DNA from: Prevotella sp. CAG:1031
Lineage (GTDB): Bacteria > Bacteroidota > Bacteroidia > Bacteroidales > Muribaculaceae
Assembly (NCBI GenBank): GCA_000431215.1
Contig: HF985598.1
Coordinates: forward strand, 2,275-11,513
DNA length: 9,239 nt
Direction of reading: 5' to 3'
In this document: piece by piece, positions 1-6,704 of the stretch
Position numbering within the stretch: position 1 is the stretch's first letter
Layout of the letters: each line of letters opens with the position of its first letter
Program-made: the position numbers and the translations under genes
Notes under the pieces: model-generated
The model's input: only the letters and a program-made list of their open reading frames with translations
Database searches by the model: none
What the model was told of the DNA's origin: nothing

Positions 1-73
1 AGTTTTTTGAGGGATATTTTTGTAGGAAAACGCAGTAAAATGAGGGCGAAAATCTATGGAAAACGCAGTTGCG
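1..73. repeat. 33-bp direct tandem repeat (two units plus the tail of a third)
   Basis: Two consecutive 33-bp units (8-40 and 41-73) share a 6-mer TGAGGG at their left end and a 12-mer GGAAAACGCAGT (25-36 and 58-69), both in exact 33-bp register; the 11 bases between these blocks differ. Positions 1-3 (AGT) fall in the same register as the end of the 12-mer, so the series probably extends left of the window. It lies just downstream of the stop of the minus-strand SH3b gene. No open reading frame is supported here, and the rest of 74-113 shows nothing recognisable. Confidence 0.6.
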
Positions 74-113
74 GGTCGGGTGTGGCGGCGTTAACCGGCG
101 TTGCAGCAATGAG

Positions 114-941
114 TTATTTGAGGCGGATGAACTCTGAGAGGTCGTCGCGGGTGACGAAGGCTTCGGGCTGGGTGGTATACTGACGTATCGAGCGGAAGTT
201 TTTCGCTTTCTTGAGTTCGGCGACGAGCTCTTTCCATCGGGCGGGCGAGACGCCTGAGATGTCGATATAGTCGAACTTTTCGCCGTTCATGGTGAAAGAG
301 CTTCTGTTTTTATCGCCGATTTCCCACATCAGGCAGGGCGGATCGAAGTCGGTCATCGTCCATATTCTCAGGGGTGAGTCGGGCGCTACGTCGTCGCCGG
401 TCATGCCAACACCGGTGTTTATCGAATTGAATACGGCGGTCTTCTCTCTGTTGAGATCTCCGATCGCTATATTGTCTCCTTCGGGATGATAAAGCTGAGT
501 GACTACGAGCCCTCCGGGATAGATTGTCACAATGGTGGTCTGCGACAACTGTTCTTCGCTATCGTCGTCGCCATAGCTGACTTTTTCTGTGTGGGCCCAC
601 ACTTGCGGTGAGGTGATGGAATCGGTGTCGAAGGTGTCTGATTCGAGCAGTTTGCAGAATTTTTTCGATATGAAGCGTTTCGTGTCGCCGTTAGCGGGGA
701 AAGGTGTGTCGATTTCCCACCATTCGCCGGCATCCCTGACCCAGAAGCGGTTTCCTTTGTAGGTCTGAGGGACTTTGAGCTTCACTCTTCGGTTGTTCCA
801 GTCGGTCGAGTAGAAGTGGGCTACGGGGAAATGCGTGCCGGTGCCAGAACGGATATTGATTCCATCGGCTGTCACTTCGGCAAGACAGACATCGATGAGG
901 GTCCCGTTCTGTTTGGCGGCGGCATGCCCGGCTGTCAGCAC
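114..941 (-). CDS. SH3b-domain protein of unknown function, start disturbed
   Basis: The longest canonical reading starts at GTG 941 and gives 275 residues. Residues about 22-98 form a bacterial SH3 (SH3b) domain: it opens with V-T-A-D-G-I-N-I-R-S-G-T-G-T, the typical 'nonredundant' SH3b start, has W-W-E-I in the middle and ends with F-I-S-K-K-F. SH3b domains commonly bind cell-wall or other envelope ligands. Residues about 100-275 are not recognised; they are rich in Asp/Glu and look like a soluble alpha/beta domain. The GTG start would leave only the end of a signal peptide (L-T-A-G-H-A-A-A). The in-frame codons upstream (942-980) read as a textbook signal peptide, but TAA directly follows the ATG at 983-981. 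The gene is therefore either a recent null allele, wrongly sequenced at one base, or translated from a non-standard start. The intact form was probably exported to the periplasm. It lies 86 bp (counted from the ATG at 983) downstream of the GH13 gene on the same strand. The domain call is sound; the role is unknown. Confidence 0.75.
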   Translation of the reverse strand: MLTAGHAAAKQNGTLIDVCLAEVTADGINIRSGTGTHFPVAHFYSTDWNNRRVKLKVPQTYKGNRFWVRDAGEWWEIDTPFPANGDTKRFISKKFCKLLESDTFDTDSITSPQVWAHTEKVSYGDDDSEEQLSQTTIVTIYPGGLVVTQLYHPEGDNIAIGDLNREKTAVFNSINTGVGMTGDDVAPDSPLRIWTMTDFDPPCLMWEIGDKNRSSFTMNGEKFDYIDISGVSPARWKELVAELKKAKNFRSIRQYTTQPEAFVTRDDLSEFIRLK

Positions 942-983
942 AATGGCGACAAGTATTATCAGGAAGTTTTTCGAATTTTACAT
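942..983 (-). other. Signal-peptide segment interrupted by a stop at codon 2
   Basis: Read in the frame of the SH3b gene, this segment gives Met (ATG, 983-981), stop (TAA, 980-978), then N-S-K-N-F-L-I-I-L-V-A-I and straight on into V-L-T-A-G-H-A-A-A. That is a short charged start, a hydrophobic core and an A-x-A-type cleavage site. One base change (AAA to TAA, or TTA to TAA) would account for the stop. No other canonical start codon lies between the stop and GTG 941. A second ATG two codons upstream (989-987) gives only Met-Gln-Met-stop. Confidence 0.65.
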
Positions 984-1003
984 TTGCATAATTTTTGCAA
1001 ATG
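981..1003. promoter_or_regulatory. Perfect 8-bp dyad overlapping the SH3b start codon
   Basis: CATTTGCA (981-988) and TGCAAATG (996-1003) are exact inverted repeats separated by 7 bases. The expected ATG of the SH3b gene is inside one arm. The dyad could be a repressor operator or an RNA stem that hides the start codon. A weak -7-like box, TATATTCG (1025-1018, minus), lies just upstream, which would put the dyad close to the transcript start, but no matching -33 box is seen at the usual distance. Confidence 0.4.
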
Positions 1004-1069
1004 GAATTATTAGACGACGAATATACAAGTTCTCCTGAAATACAATGCCCAGTTTCGATGCGTATTAGC

Positions 1070-2767
1070 TTATTCTTTGGCAATGACAGCCAGCCGGTTG
1101 GGGTAGGCGGAGAATGAGGCTTTGCCCCGGGCTACGGTGGTTTTCTCGCCGGTGTAGAGGTTGGTCACGGAGGTGCCGTCGGCGAATGCGGCGCCGACAT
1201 TGACGGCCTGTCCGTCAGAGAGAGCTACGGCGATGATGACGGTGTCGCTCTGTGCGGTGCGCAGGCAGGTGTGGGCGTCGATTGTCTGCTGGCGCCCGCT
1301 GCCTATGGCGCGATGAGCGCGGCGGATTGTGCCGAGTCGTCGGAAGTGGTCGAGCAGGGTGCTGTCGGCGGTCGCCCAGTTCATGTCGGAGCGGAAAGCC
1401 TGATCGGAATCGACGTTGAGGCGTGCGTCGCTGAGAGGGCGTCGCGATTCGTCGCCGTAGAAAATCTGCGCCACGCCGGGGGCGAGCAGCAGTGTTGTGG
1501 CGCAGTCGGTCATGTTGGCCATGTCGGCGTCGCGGTGGTAGGAGTTGTTGAGGTAGCTGAACGGATGCCAGTCGCTGTGGACTGCCATCGAGTCGGCATA
1601 GGCCTGCCAGGTGTAGACTATGGCGTCGAGATCGCCGTGTTTGGGGAAGTAGAAGTTCACCATGCTCGAGAATCCGGCATCGGCATAGCCGGGTTTATAG
1701 TCGATTCCCGCACAGTCGAAATCGCCCGTCATATAGAAGCTGTCGGGCCATTTCGAGGCCGGGTCGGCGGGATGGGCGGCGCGCCAGCGGGCGAGAGCAG
1801 CATTGCATGCTTCGCTGAGTTCTTTCCATCGGTTGAGACGGACATTCTCGACAATGTCGCATCGGAAGCCGTCGATGCCGAATTCCTCGACCCACGAGGC
1901 GATCCATGCCGTGACATATTGCGTCGGACTCCACTCGCGGTCGGTTCTGAGCGCGCGTGCCGAGGGATTGACCCACGGGTCGTTGGCTTTCTTCTCGCTC
2001 TTCCACTTCTTTTTCAGGAAAGCGGGAATCCTGACATGCTCATTGCTTTCGTCTTTGAAGTCGGGCATGCCGTAGAGGGTTGCTTCGAGAGGATTGTTCT
2101 CATCCCAGTTCTCGTCGGGCATTCTTATCCATCCGCGGTCGTACCATCCGTTCCAGCCGAGCCGCCCCTCGAAAAACCTGTCGTAGCTCCAGTCGCGGCG
2201 GTGTTCGGCGGCTTCGGCGGCGGTCAGCCCCGTCGGGGCAAAGCCATATTGCACGGCGTCGAGCAGCGTCGGATAGCCCGGGTCGTTGAGGTTGGCGCCG
2301 AGCATGACGCGTATGCCCTGACTGTGGAGAGTGTCGATAAGCTCGCGCAGCTCTTCGATGGTACCGTAGTTTTTGTCGGTCTGGGTGTAGTCGAGCGGAT
2401 AATATCCGTGGTAGCCGTAGTGGGGGAAATCGTTGACAGCGCCGCTGCCCGACATCCAGCCGTGGATCTGTTCGTAGACGTCGGTCATCCAGACCACGTC
2501 GACGCCCAGACGGCTGAAATAGCCTTCGCGGGCCTTGGCGAGCATCCCTTTGAAGTCGCCGCCGTGAAAAGTGGCGGCGTTCATGCGCTCCGACCCGTAG
2601 TCGGTCTTGCGGCCGTAGTTGACATCGTTCAGCGAGTCGCCGTTACAGAAACGGTCGGTTATGACGAAATAGACTGTAGCCTTTTTCCAGTCGAAGCTGT
2701 CGGCGGCAGAGGCGAAGAGATGCAAAGAGAGAATCAGAAACGAAAAGAATGTAAGCAGATGTTTCAT
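1070..2767 (-). CDS. Periplasmic MalS-like GH13 protein with altered active site
   Basis: This is a 565-residue member of glycoside hydrolase family 13, closest in my recollection to E. coli periplasmic alpha-amylase MalS but without its long N-terminal region. The start is ATG 2767: it gives signal peptide M-K-H-L-L-T-F-F..., cleaved after A-S-A near residue 21, whereas the longer reading to 2836 would run through the promoter. MalS landmarks are clear: F-D-W-x-x-A-T-V-Y-F-V-I-T-D-R-F (25-40), E-Q-I-H-G-W (99-104), D-F-P-H-Y-G-Y-H-G-Y-Y (113-123), G-I-D-G-F-R-C-D (297-304), L-L-L-A-P-G-V-A-Q-I-F-Y-G-D-E-S-R-R-P (426-444) and R-S-D-M-N-W (459-464). The C-terminal beta domain follows to residue 565. 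The nucleophile Asp304 and Arg302 remain. Region I reads G-A-N-L-N-D (157-162) in place of D-V-V-M-N-H, the acid/base Glu is Asp349 (M-T-G-D), region IV reads N-N-S-Y-H-R-D (407-413) in place of S-S-H-D, and the Lys-His after the nucleophile is Glu-Asn. Family and location are firm; starch hydrolysis is doubtful. It appears to be transcribed alone from its own promoter. Confidence 0.9.
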   Translation of the reverse strand: MKHLLTFFSFLILSLHLFASAADSFDWKKATVYFVITDRFCNGDSLNDVNYGRKTDYGSERMNAATFHGGDFKGMLAKAREGYFSRLGVDVVWMTDVYEQIHGWMSGSGAVNDFPHYGYHGYYPLDYTQTDKNYGTIEELRELIDTLHSQGIRVMLGANLNDPGYPTLLDAVQYGFAPTGLTAAEAAEHRRDWSYDRFFEGRLGWNGWYDRGWIRMPDENWDENNPLEATLYGMPDFKDESNEHVRIPAFLKKKWKSEKKANDPWVNPSARALRTDREWSPTQYVTAWIASWVEEFGIDGFRCDIVENVRLNRWKELSEACNAALARWRAAHPADPASKWPDSFYMTGDFDCAGIDYKPGYADAGFSSMVNFYFPKHGDLDAIVYTWQAYADSMAVHSDWHPFSYLNNSYHRDADMANMTDCATTLLLAPGVAQIFYGDESRRPLSDARLNVDSDQAFRSDMNWATADSTLLDHFRRLGTIRRAHRAIGSGRQQTIDAHTCLRTAQSDTVIIAVALSDGQAVNVGAAFADGTSVTNLYTGEKTTVARGKASFSAYPNRLAVIAKE

Positions 2768-2788
2768 GGGCGGATCGATTGTTCGCCG

Positions 2789-2820
2789 CAAAGGTAGCGC
2801 CCCCGTCGCACCCCCGCAAT
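2789..2820 (-). promoter_or_regulatory. Bacteroidetes-type promoter of the GH13 gene
   Basis: On the minus strand, TACCTTTG (2796-2789) matches the -7 consensus TAnnTTTG exactly. ATTG (2820-2817) stands in for the -33 TTTG with 20 bp between the two. The predicted transcript would start near 2783, leaving a short leader of about 16 nt before ATG 2767. No Shine-Dalgarno sequence is visible, as is usual in this phylum. The site also argues against the longer GH13 reading starting at 2836. Confidence 0.65.
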
Positions 2821-2905
2821 ACTGAAAAATAACCACACGACGGGCTGAATTGATGTAAGCAGTCGGGGGGTATTGCAGAATTTCTTGACATATCAGAATC
2901 GGTGT

Positions 2906-3080
2906 TTACGACAAAGAGTAGTTGTTAGTGTTGTGGAACTGGAGCAGCTGGACAACGGGAGGACAGATGTCAGTCTCGGGCTGGAGGGTGAATGATGCCG
3001 TGGTCTGCCCCTTGATGCCGTCTACGAGAGTGTTGCCGAGAACGGTGTTGTAGGGTGGTGTGAGAGGTCGGTAAACATGA
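2906..3080 (-). pseudogene. Coding remnant, possible piece of a secreted protein C-terminus
   Basis: An open stretch on the minus strand reads like structured protein: T-P-P-Y-N-T-V-L-G-N-T-L-V-D-G, then T-A-S-F-T-L-Q-P-E-T-D and P-P-V-V-Q-L-L-Q-F-H-N-T-N-N, and ends at a stop at 2906-2908. The only start (GTG 3097) is inside the terminator hairpin of the upstream gene, and no signal peptide or complete domain is present. The D-x-C-P-P-V-V-Q-L-L-Q-F stretch reminds me of modules near the C-terminus of large secreted Bacteroidales proteins such as subtilase-like proteins, but this is a weak recollection. It could instead be chance open sequence. Apart from this remnant, 2821-3150 holds only the hairpin at 3081-3123 and no complete gene. 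Confidence 0.35.
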
Positions 3081-3123
3081 AAGCAGGAGATAAACACCTG
3101 TAATTAGTGCTTACCTCCTGCTT
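3081..3123 (-). terminator. Hairpin terminator of the large secreted-protein gene
   Basis: Arms at 3081-3097 and 3107-3123 are inverted repeats of 17 bp with two mismatched positions and a 9-nt loop. On the minus strand both mismatches become G-U pairs, giving an unbroken 17-bp RNA stem; on the plus strand they are A-C mismatches. The stem follows the TAG of the 3151-6426 gene by 27 bp and is followed by a modest T-rich stretch (TTTCATGTTT). This fits an intrinsic terminator that works mainly for minus-strand transcripts. Confidence 0.75.
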
Positions 3124-3150
3124 GATTATACCACTTTGTCGGAATGTTGA

Positions 3151-6100
3151 CTATTTTATAAAAATCTTAGCTTTGTTATTGCCTGCCTGCACGATATAGA
3201 ATCCGGCTGCAAGAGAAATACGATCCTCGTTTCCTGAGACATGACCTTTCATTAGTAAACGTCCGTCGATGGTCATTATAGTCAGGTCGCTGCCGTCAAG
3301 GCCTGAGATAAGTATTCCACCGTCGACTCCAACTATCGACCCGGAAGTCCGGGGAAGAATATCGTTGACACTATCCTGTTTTTTGTCATAGACGGAATAA
3401 TTGTCGATCATCACGTATTTTTGAAGTGACGGGAACTCGGCATCAAAATAGACGCATACCCAGGGTTTGCCGACAAATTGCGCCGGAAGCTCGAATGTGC
3501 AAGGTGTCCAGCCGCTCTCTGTCAGCGACATTATTATTGAACCTACCTCCACGAGACCCGTGCCGAAGGTCTCGGCATAAACTTTGAAAGGTGCTGTTGA
3601 CATACCGATCCATGTGTCGAAACTGAGGACAGGCTTATCCACACCTTCAGTGGAGAATTTAGGTAATGAGAACCGTCCTCTCGATCCTGCCGAACTTGTG
3701 CGGCCTACAATGGAGAGCCCTTCCTGACTTGAATATTCCGAAGAGATTTCAGACGGATCCATAACCTGCCAGGAGGTGGGAAGGTACGATTCGTCGACAG
3801 CCCACGTAGTGATGGGGGAGTATGCGAAATTTCCATGCGAAAAATCATCGGCGATCGGGAGAGTATAAGGCTTGCCCATCACGCACATCGCCATGGGTAT
3901 GCGGTTTTCGGGAAGTCGACCTGCTTCATTTTCGGCGATGATCGAGAAGTAGGTTTCAGTAAGTTTGTCGTCGGACGTTTCCGGAGTGTAGGTGTATTCA
4001 TATACATCTTTTCCGAGCATGGTGTAGACAAGCTGGAGATTCGAACCGACAGTTACCAGATAATATGTCAGGCCTTCGGGCGATATATATCCTCCCTCAT
4101 GCATGCCTTCTGTCGGCGCTTTCCACGTAATTGTGATGGATTTGTTTTGTTCGTCCTCGGTTGCCGAGAAGTCGTTTACGAATGCCGGGATGTCAAGGCC
4201 GGCATATACGTCGATTCTCGAAACTTTGCTCATGAAACCGTTGCAGATTACCTGAACGGAGATCTCATTGCTTCCGTTTGCTGTCGCTATTTCGGTTTCA
4301 ACGACTGCTCCGGGTGCAAGATTTTCTAATTTTTTTGTCTCGACTTTAGTCTTTATTTCGGCAGACAGCCGGACATTGTCGTCATAACTGACTCCTGAGG
4401 CTGTTGCTTCAGGCATCTTGAATGAAACTGTGGCGGTCAGCCCTCCGTTGGCTCCTGCTTTGCCCTTGAGCTCGGAAACCTGTTCGGGAATATCGGCCGA
4501 AGCGAGCCGGGTCACATTGATGTCTTTTATGCGGAGTTTGAATTGGAAGGGGTCGGAGATGGCATGTATGCCTATGTAATATGTGCCGGGAGCGTCAACA
4601 GAGAAGTTACGGTCATATCTCGTATACTCCATTTTCTCGGGATCCGGTTCTGTCGGGCCCATAAGTTGGTGAGTCATGGCTTCTGCTGTCGGAGCCGTCC
4701 CTATGTAAACTTCGAACCTTTCCACAGGGTATTTCCCATCACGTAAAAGCACAGGTGACGCCGCAGCGTCAAACGCCAGGTTGTAGTAACTTTCAGCATC
4801 GCTTAGGTTGAGGGGAGGAAGTATCAGCCAATCATCGGCTTTCTCGGTCTTATTGTAACGATATTCGAAGAAAGATGTGTCATCAAATTCATAGTCATCA
4901 TATATGGTATGCCAGCTTGTGTCGTCGCCGTTACTGTCTATGACTGTGAAAAGTTCGAATTCGTCATCGTCTTTGGGCCCGAAAACCACGTCGAGTTCAA
5001 GAGGATCTCCGTGAAGCAGTTTATCAGAGACCGCAGTCTCGGATCTCGCTCCATTGCACACTGCGGTGACTTTGGCATAATGTGCGCTGACTGTGCCTGA
5101 AGGTAGTGTATGGGTATATTCCGTTCCGGAGGTAGTGGCTACACTTTCTTCGTCGACCACAACTTCGTATGTTACTGCCGATCGGTCGATATATCCTCCG
5201 TGTGATCCTTCGGTCACTGCGTCCCATGATATGTTTTCTGATGTGAAGATGAGATTGGCGGGCTTGGCGGGAGTATCATTGCCAATGAAAAGTTTTTCTG
5301 AGTCCGGGATGCTGAAATTTTCTCCTTTATAGACAACAAATTCGAAATTGTGCATACCCGTTTCGATGTCCTCGAAACTTACGTTTACTTCCGAGCCGGC
5401 TAAGCCTTCCACAGAAGTTTTCTCCTTGCCGTCTATACGAGCCGATAACCTGAGCTGAATATCTCCAGAAATAGAGGTGCCGTCATACATTTTTTCGGGC
5501 ATCTTCACTTTGAATGAGCCTGTCGTTGCGGGGCTTCCGATGAAAGTGTTGGAAATAATAGTGGGAGCTGCGGGCCCGTCGAAATCAATGAGATCGTCTG
5601 TGGTGACAAAAAAATTGAATTCCTCTTTGCGTTCGAATTTGGCAAGTTGTTCGCATGTCTTTTTTTGGGGGTCGAGTTTAAAGAGGTATGAGTTGCCGTC
5701 GGCAAGGTAAGTGTTCCAGATGAATCCCTGATCGAATGGGCTGTAGACCAAACCGGTTACAAGATTCTGTATATCCTGTCCTGTGTCGGGTTTATAGATT
5801 ATTTCCTCTGTTCCGTCAGTCTTGTTGATACGGACCATCTCTCCGCGTTTATTAATGCCGTAAATCTGTTTATCAGCCGGTGAATAGGTCATTGAATAGC
5901 AGACCTCATCATCGGCAGACTGCATGTTCCTGACTATTTTCGGCATTACGGTGGGTGTCTGCATGTTGATCTTTACGAAGACATGGCCATCCCCGTAAAC
6001 AGGATAAGAATATCCGTATGCGGCATCTTCCTCAGGGTCATAGGCGGTACATACGACCATCAGAGGTTTCATGTAAGTCGACAGCGAAGTGGTGGAGGTG

Positions 6101-6426
6101 CATTCGCCGGTGTTCAGGTCGAAAGTGGAGTAGAATGCGCGAACGAGCAGCCCCATGACCGTCTGCTGCACATAGGTGCATAACTCGTTGTTGCGTATGA
6201 AACCTGTTGTCAGAGGCCCTTCGGCCGGCGCCCACTGTTTTTTGTAGTCTCCATCAGTCATTACTTCGTACCATCCGTTTTCGTCGGTGCTATTGGTGGA
6301 ACTTTCGTAATAGCCGAGATAGCCGTATATAGTTCCTCCCGATTGACTTATCTTAAGGGGCGCAGCATTGATCAGAGAGACAGACAGGCATGTCAGCGCG
6401 GTTATGCATTTCTTTTTTAGATTCAT
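3151..6426 (-). CDS. Secreted Fn3/adhesin-like protein with T9SS type A sorting domain
   Basis: The protein has 1091 residues. A signal peptide (1-21, M-N-L-K-K-K-C... to I-N-A-A) is followed by a region (about 28-280) with repeated Y-S-P-x-D-x-x-I-Y-G/W strands, as in beta-propeller-like N-termini of Bacteroidales surface proteins. Next come two copies of the same block: an Ig-like domain (about 285-380 and 645-740), an Fn3 domain with the G-G-Y-I motif (about 385-470 and 745-845) and a cleaved-adhesin/choice-of-anchor-J-like domain (about 475-640 and 855-1015; first copy has D-D-W-L-I-L-P-P-L). The last 64 residues (about 1028-1091) are a type IX secretion sorting domain: I-D-G-R-L-L, L-A-A-G-F-Y-I-V-Q, K-A-K-I-F-I-K. 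The protein is therefore expected to cross the outer membrane through T9SS and end up on the surface or released. No catalytic domain is seen; binding to host or dietary glycan or protein is a guess. Its sequence is more AT-rich than the GH13 gene. It is divergent from the membrane regulator at 6889 and has its own terminator. Confidence 0.88.
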   Translation of the reverse strand: MNLKKKCITALTCLSVSLINAAPLKISQSGGTIYGYLGYYESSTNSTDENGWYEVMTDGDYKKQWAPAEGPLTTGFIRNNELCTYVQQTVMGLLVRAFYSTFDLNTGECTSTTSLSTYMKPLMVVCTAYDPEEDAAYGYSYPVYGDGHVFVKINMQTPTVMPKIVRNMQSADDEVCYSMTYSPADKQIYGINKRGEMVRINKTDGTEEIIYKPDTGQDIQNLVTGLVYSPFDQGFIWNTYLADGNSYLFKLDPQKKTCEQLAKFERKEEFNFFVTTDDLIDFDGPAAPTIISNTFIGSPATTGSFKVKMPEKMYDGTSISGDIQLRLSARIDGKEKTSVEGLAGSEVNVSFEDIETGMHNFEFVVYKGENFSIPDSEKLFIGNDTPAKPANLIFTSENISWDAVTEGSHGGYIDRSAVTYEVVVDEESVATTSGTEYTHTLPSGTVSAHYAKVTAVCNGARSETAVSDKLLHGDPLELDVVFGPKDDDEFELFTVIDSNGDDTSWHTIYDDYEFDDTSFFEYRYNKTEKADDWLILPPLNLSDAESYYNLAFDAAASPVLLRDGKYPVERFEVYIGTAPTAEAMTHQLMGPTEPDPEKMEYTRYDRNFSVDAPGTYYIGIHAISDPFQFKLRIKDINVTRLASADIPEQVSELKGKAGANGGLTATVSFKMPEATASGVSYDDNVRLSAEIKTKVETKKLENLAPGAVVETEIATANGSNEISVQVICNGFMSKVSRIDVYAGLDIPAFVNDFSATEDEQNKSITITWKAPTEGMHEGGYISPEGLTYYLVTVGSNLQLVYTMLGKDVYEYTYTPETSDDKLTETYFSIIAENEAGRLPENRIPMAMCVMGKPYTLPIADDFSHGNFAYSPITTWAVDESYLPTSWQVMDPSEISSEYSSQEGLSIVGRTSSAGSRGRFSLPKFSTEGVDKPVLSFDTWIGMSTAPFKVYAETFGTGLVEVGSIIMSLTESGWTPCTFELPAQFVGKPWVCVYFDAEFPSLQKYVMIDNYSVYDKKQDSVNDILPRTSGSIVGVDGGILISGLDGSDLTIMTIDGRLLMKGHVSGNEDRISLAAGFYIVQAGNNKAKIFIK

Positions 6427-6463
6427 AGGTGGAATTGATTAATGGTTTGTCCGGAAAAGGTTT

Positions 6464-6484
6464 CTTCTCGTCACTGGCGAGAAG
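6464..6484. other. Hairpin in the leader of the secreted-protein gene
   Basis: CTTCTCG (6464-6470) and CGAGAAG (6478-6484) are a perfect 7-bp inverted repeat with a 7-nt loop, 37 bp upstream of ATG 6426. In a minus-strand transcript from the predicted promoter this would be a stem in the untranslated leader. It is followed on the minus strand by AAACCTTTTCC, too short a T run for a convincing terminator. Confidence 0.4.
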
Positions 6485-6562
6485 CGCCTTAGCTGTTGGA
6501 TGAATAGTAGATAGATTCATGATAGCATGACGGGCAGACTGCAACTGTCGTCCGCGTGTGTC

Positions 6563-6580
6563 ATTGTCGTGGCCGACAAT
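6563..6580. other. Second hairpin in the same leader
   Basis: ATTGTCG (6563-6569) and CGACAAT (6574-6580) form a perfect 7-bp inverted repeat around a 4-nt loop. With the stem at 6464-6484 it gives the predicted leader two stable small hairpins. It could equally be a protein-binding dyad in DNA. Confidence 0.4.
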
Positions 6581-6672
6581 ATCGAAGCGGTATGGGAAAC
6601 GGCGGTCATAAGTGAGAATTGATAATGTTTTGTCATTTTGTTGCCATTATTGTTGAGTAAAGTTGTTTTTCG

Positions 6673-6704
6673 CAAAAATATCGATGAGAGTTACGGCTTG
6701 CAAG
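6673..6704 (-). promoter_or_regulatory. Predicted promoter of the secreted-protein gene
   Basis: On the minus strand, TATTTTTG (6680-6673) matches TAnnTTTG and CTTG (6704-6701) sits at the -33 position with 20 bp between. The -33 box is half of the perfect palindrome CTTGCAAG (6697-6704), a possible regulator contact. Transcription would begin near 6667 and produce a leader of about 240 nt. No closer -7 box for this gene was found. For the plus-strand regulator no box pair with correct spacing was found in 6640-6888. Confidence 0.5.

Noticed and set aside
1..73. CRISPR array
   Set aside because: The units are contiguous 33-mers with only an 18-base conserved part in two blocks, no constant-length unique spacers between identical repeats, and no cas genes nearby.
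691..1083. Minus-strand 130-codon frame overlapping the SH3b gene and the GH13 end
   Set aside because: The translation is Arg/Ser/Cys-rich without a domain, and the SH3b frame covers the same bases with a recognisable fold.
1271..2797. Long plus-strand open frame of 508 codons opposite the GH13 gene
   Set aside because: It mirrors the codon bias of a GC-rich gene; its translation is low in complexity, rich in Val/Ala/Gly/Glu, without domains, and the minus strand has clear GH13 motifs throughout.
2768..2836. Longer GH13 start at 2836
   Set aside because: The extra 23 residues would precede a complete signal peptide and be encoded across the predicted -33/-7 promoter.
2884..2889. Plus-strand TTGACA as a sigma70-type -35 box
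   Set aside because: No -10 box lies at 16-18 bp, no gene follows on that strand, and Bacteroidetes promoters use a different consensus.
6353..6544. Minus-strand 63-codon frame in the leader of the T9SS gene, candidate leader peptide
   Set aside because: It runs out of frame into the signal-peptide codons, has no domain or start context, and looks like chance; the leader hairpins are the better-supported features.
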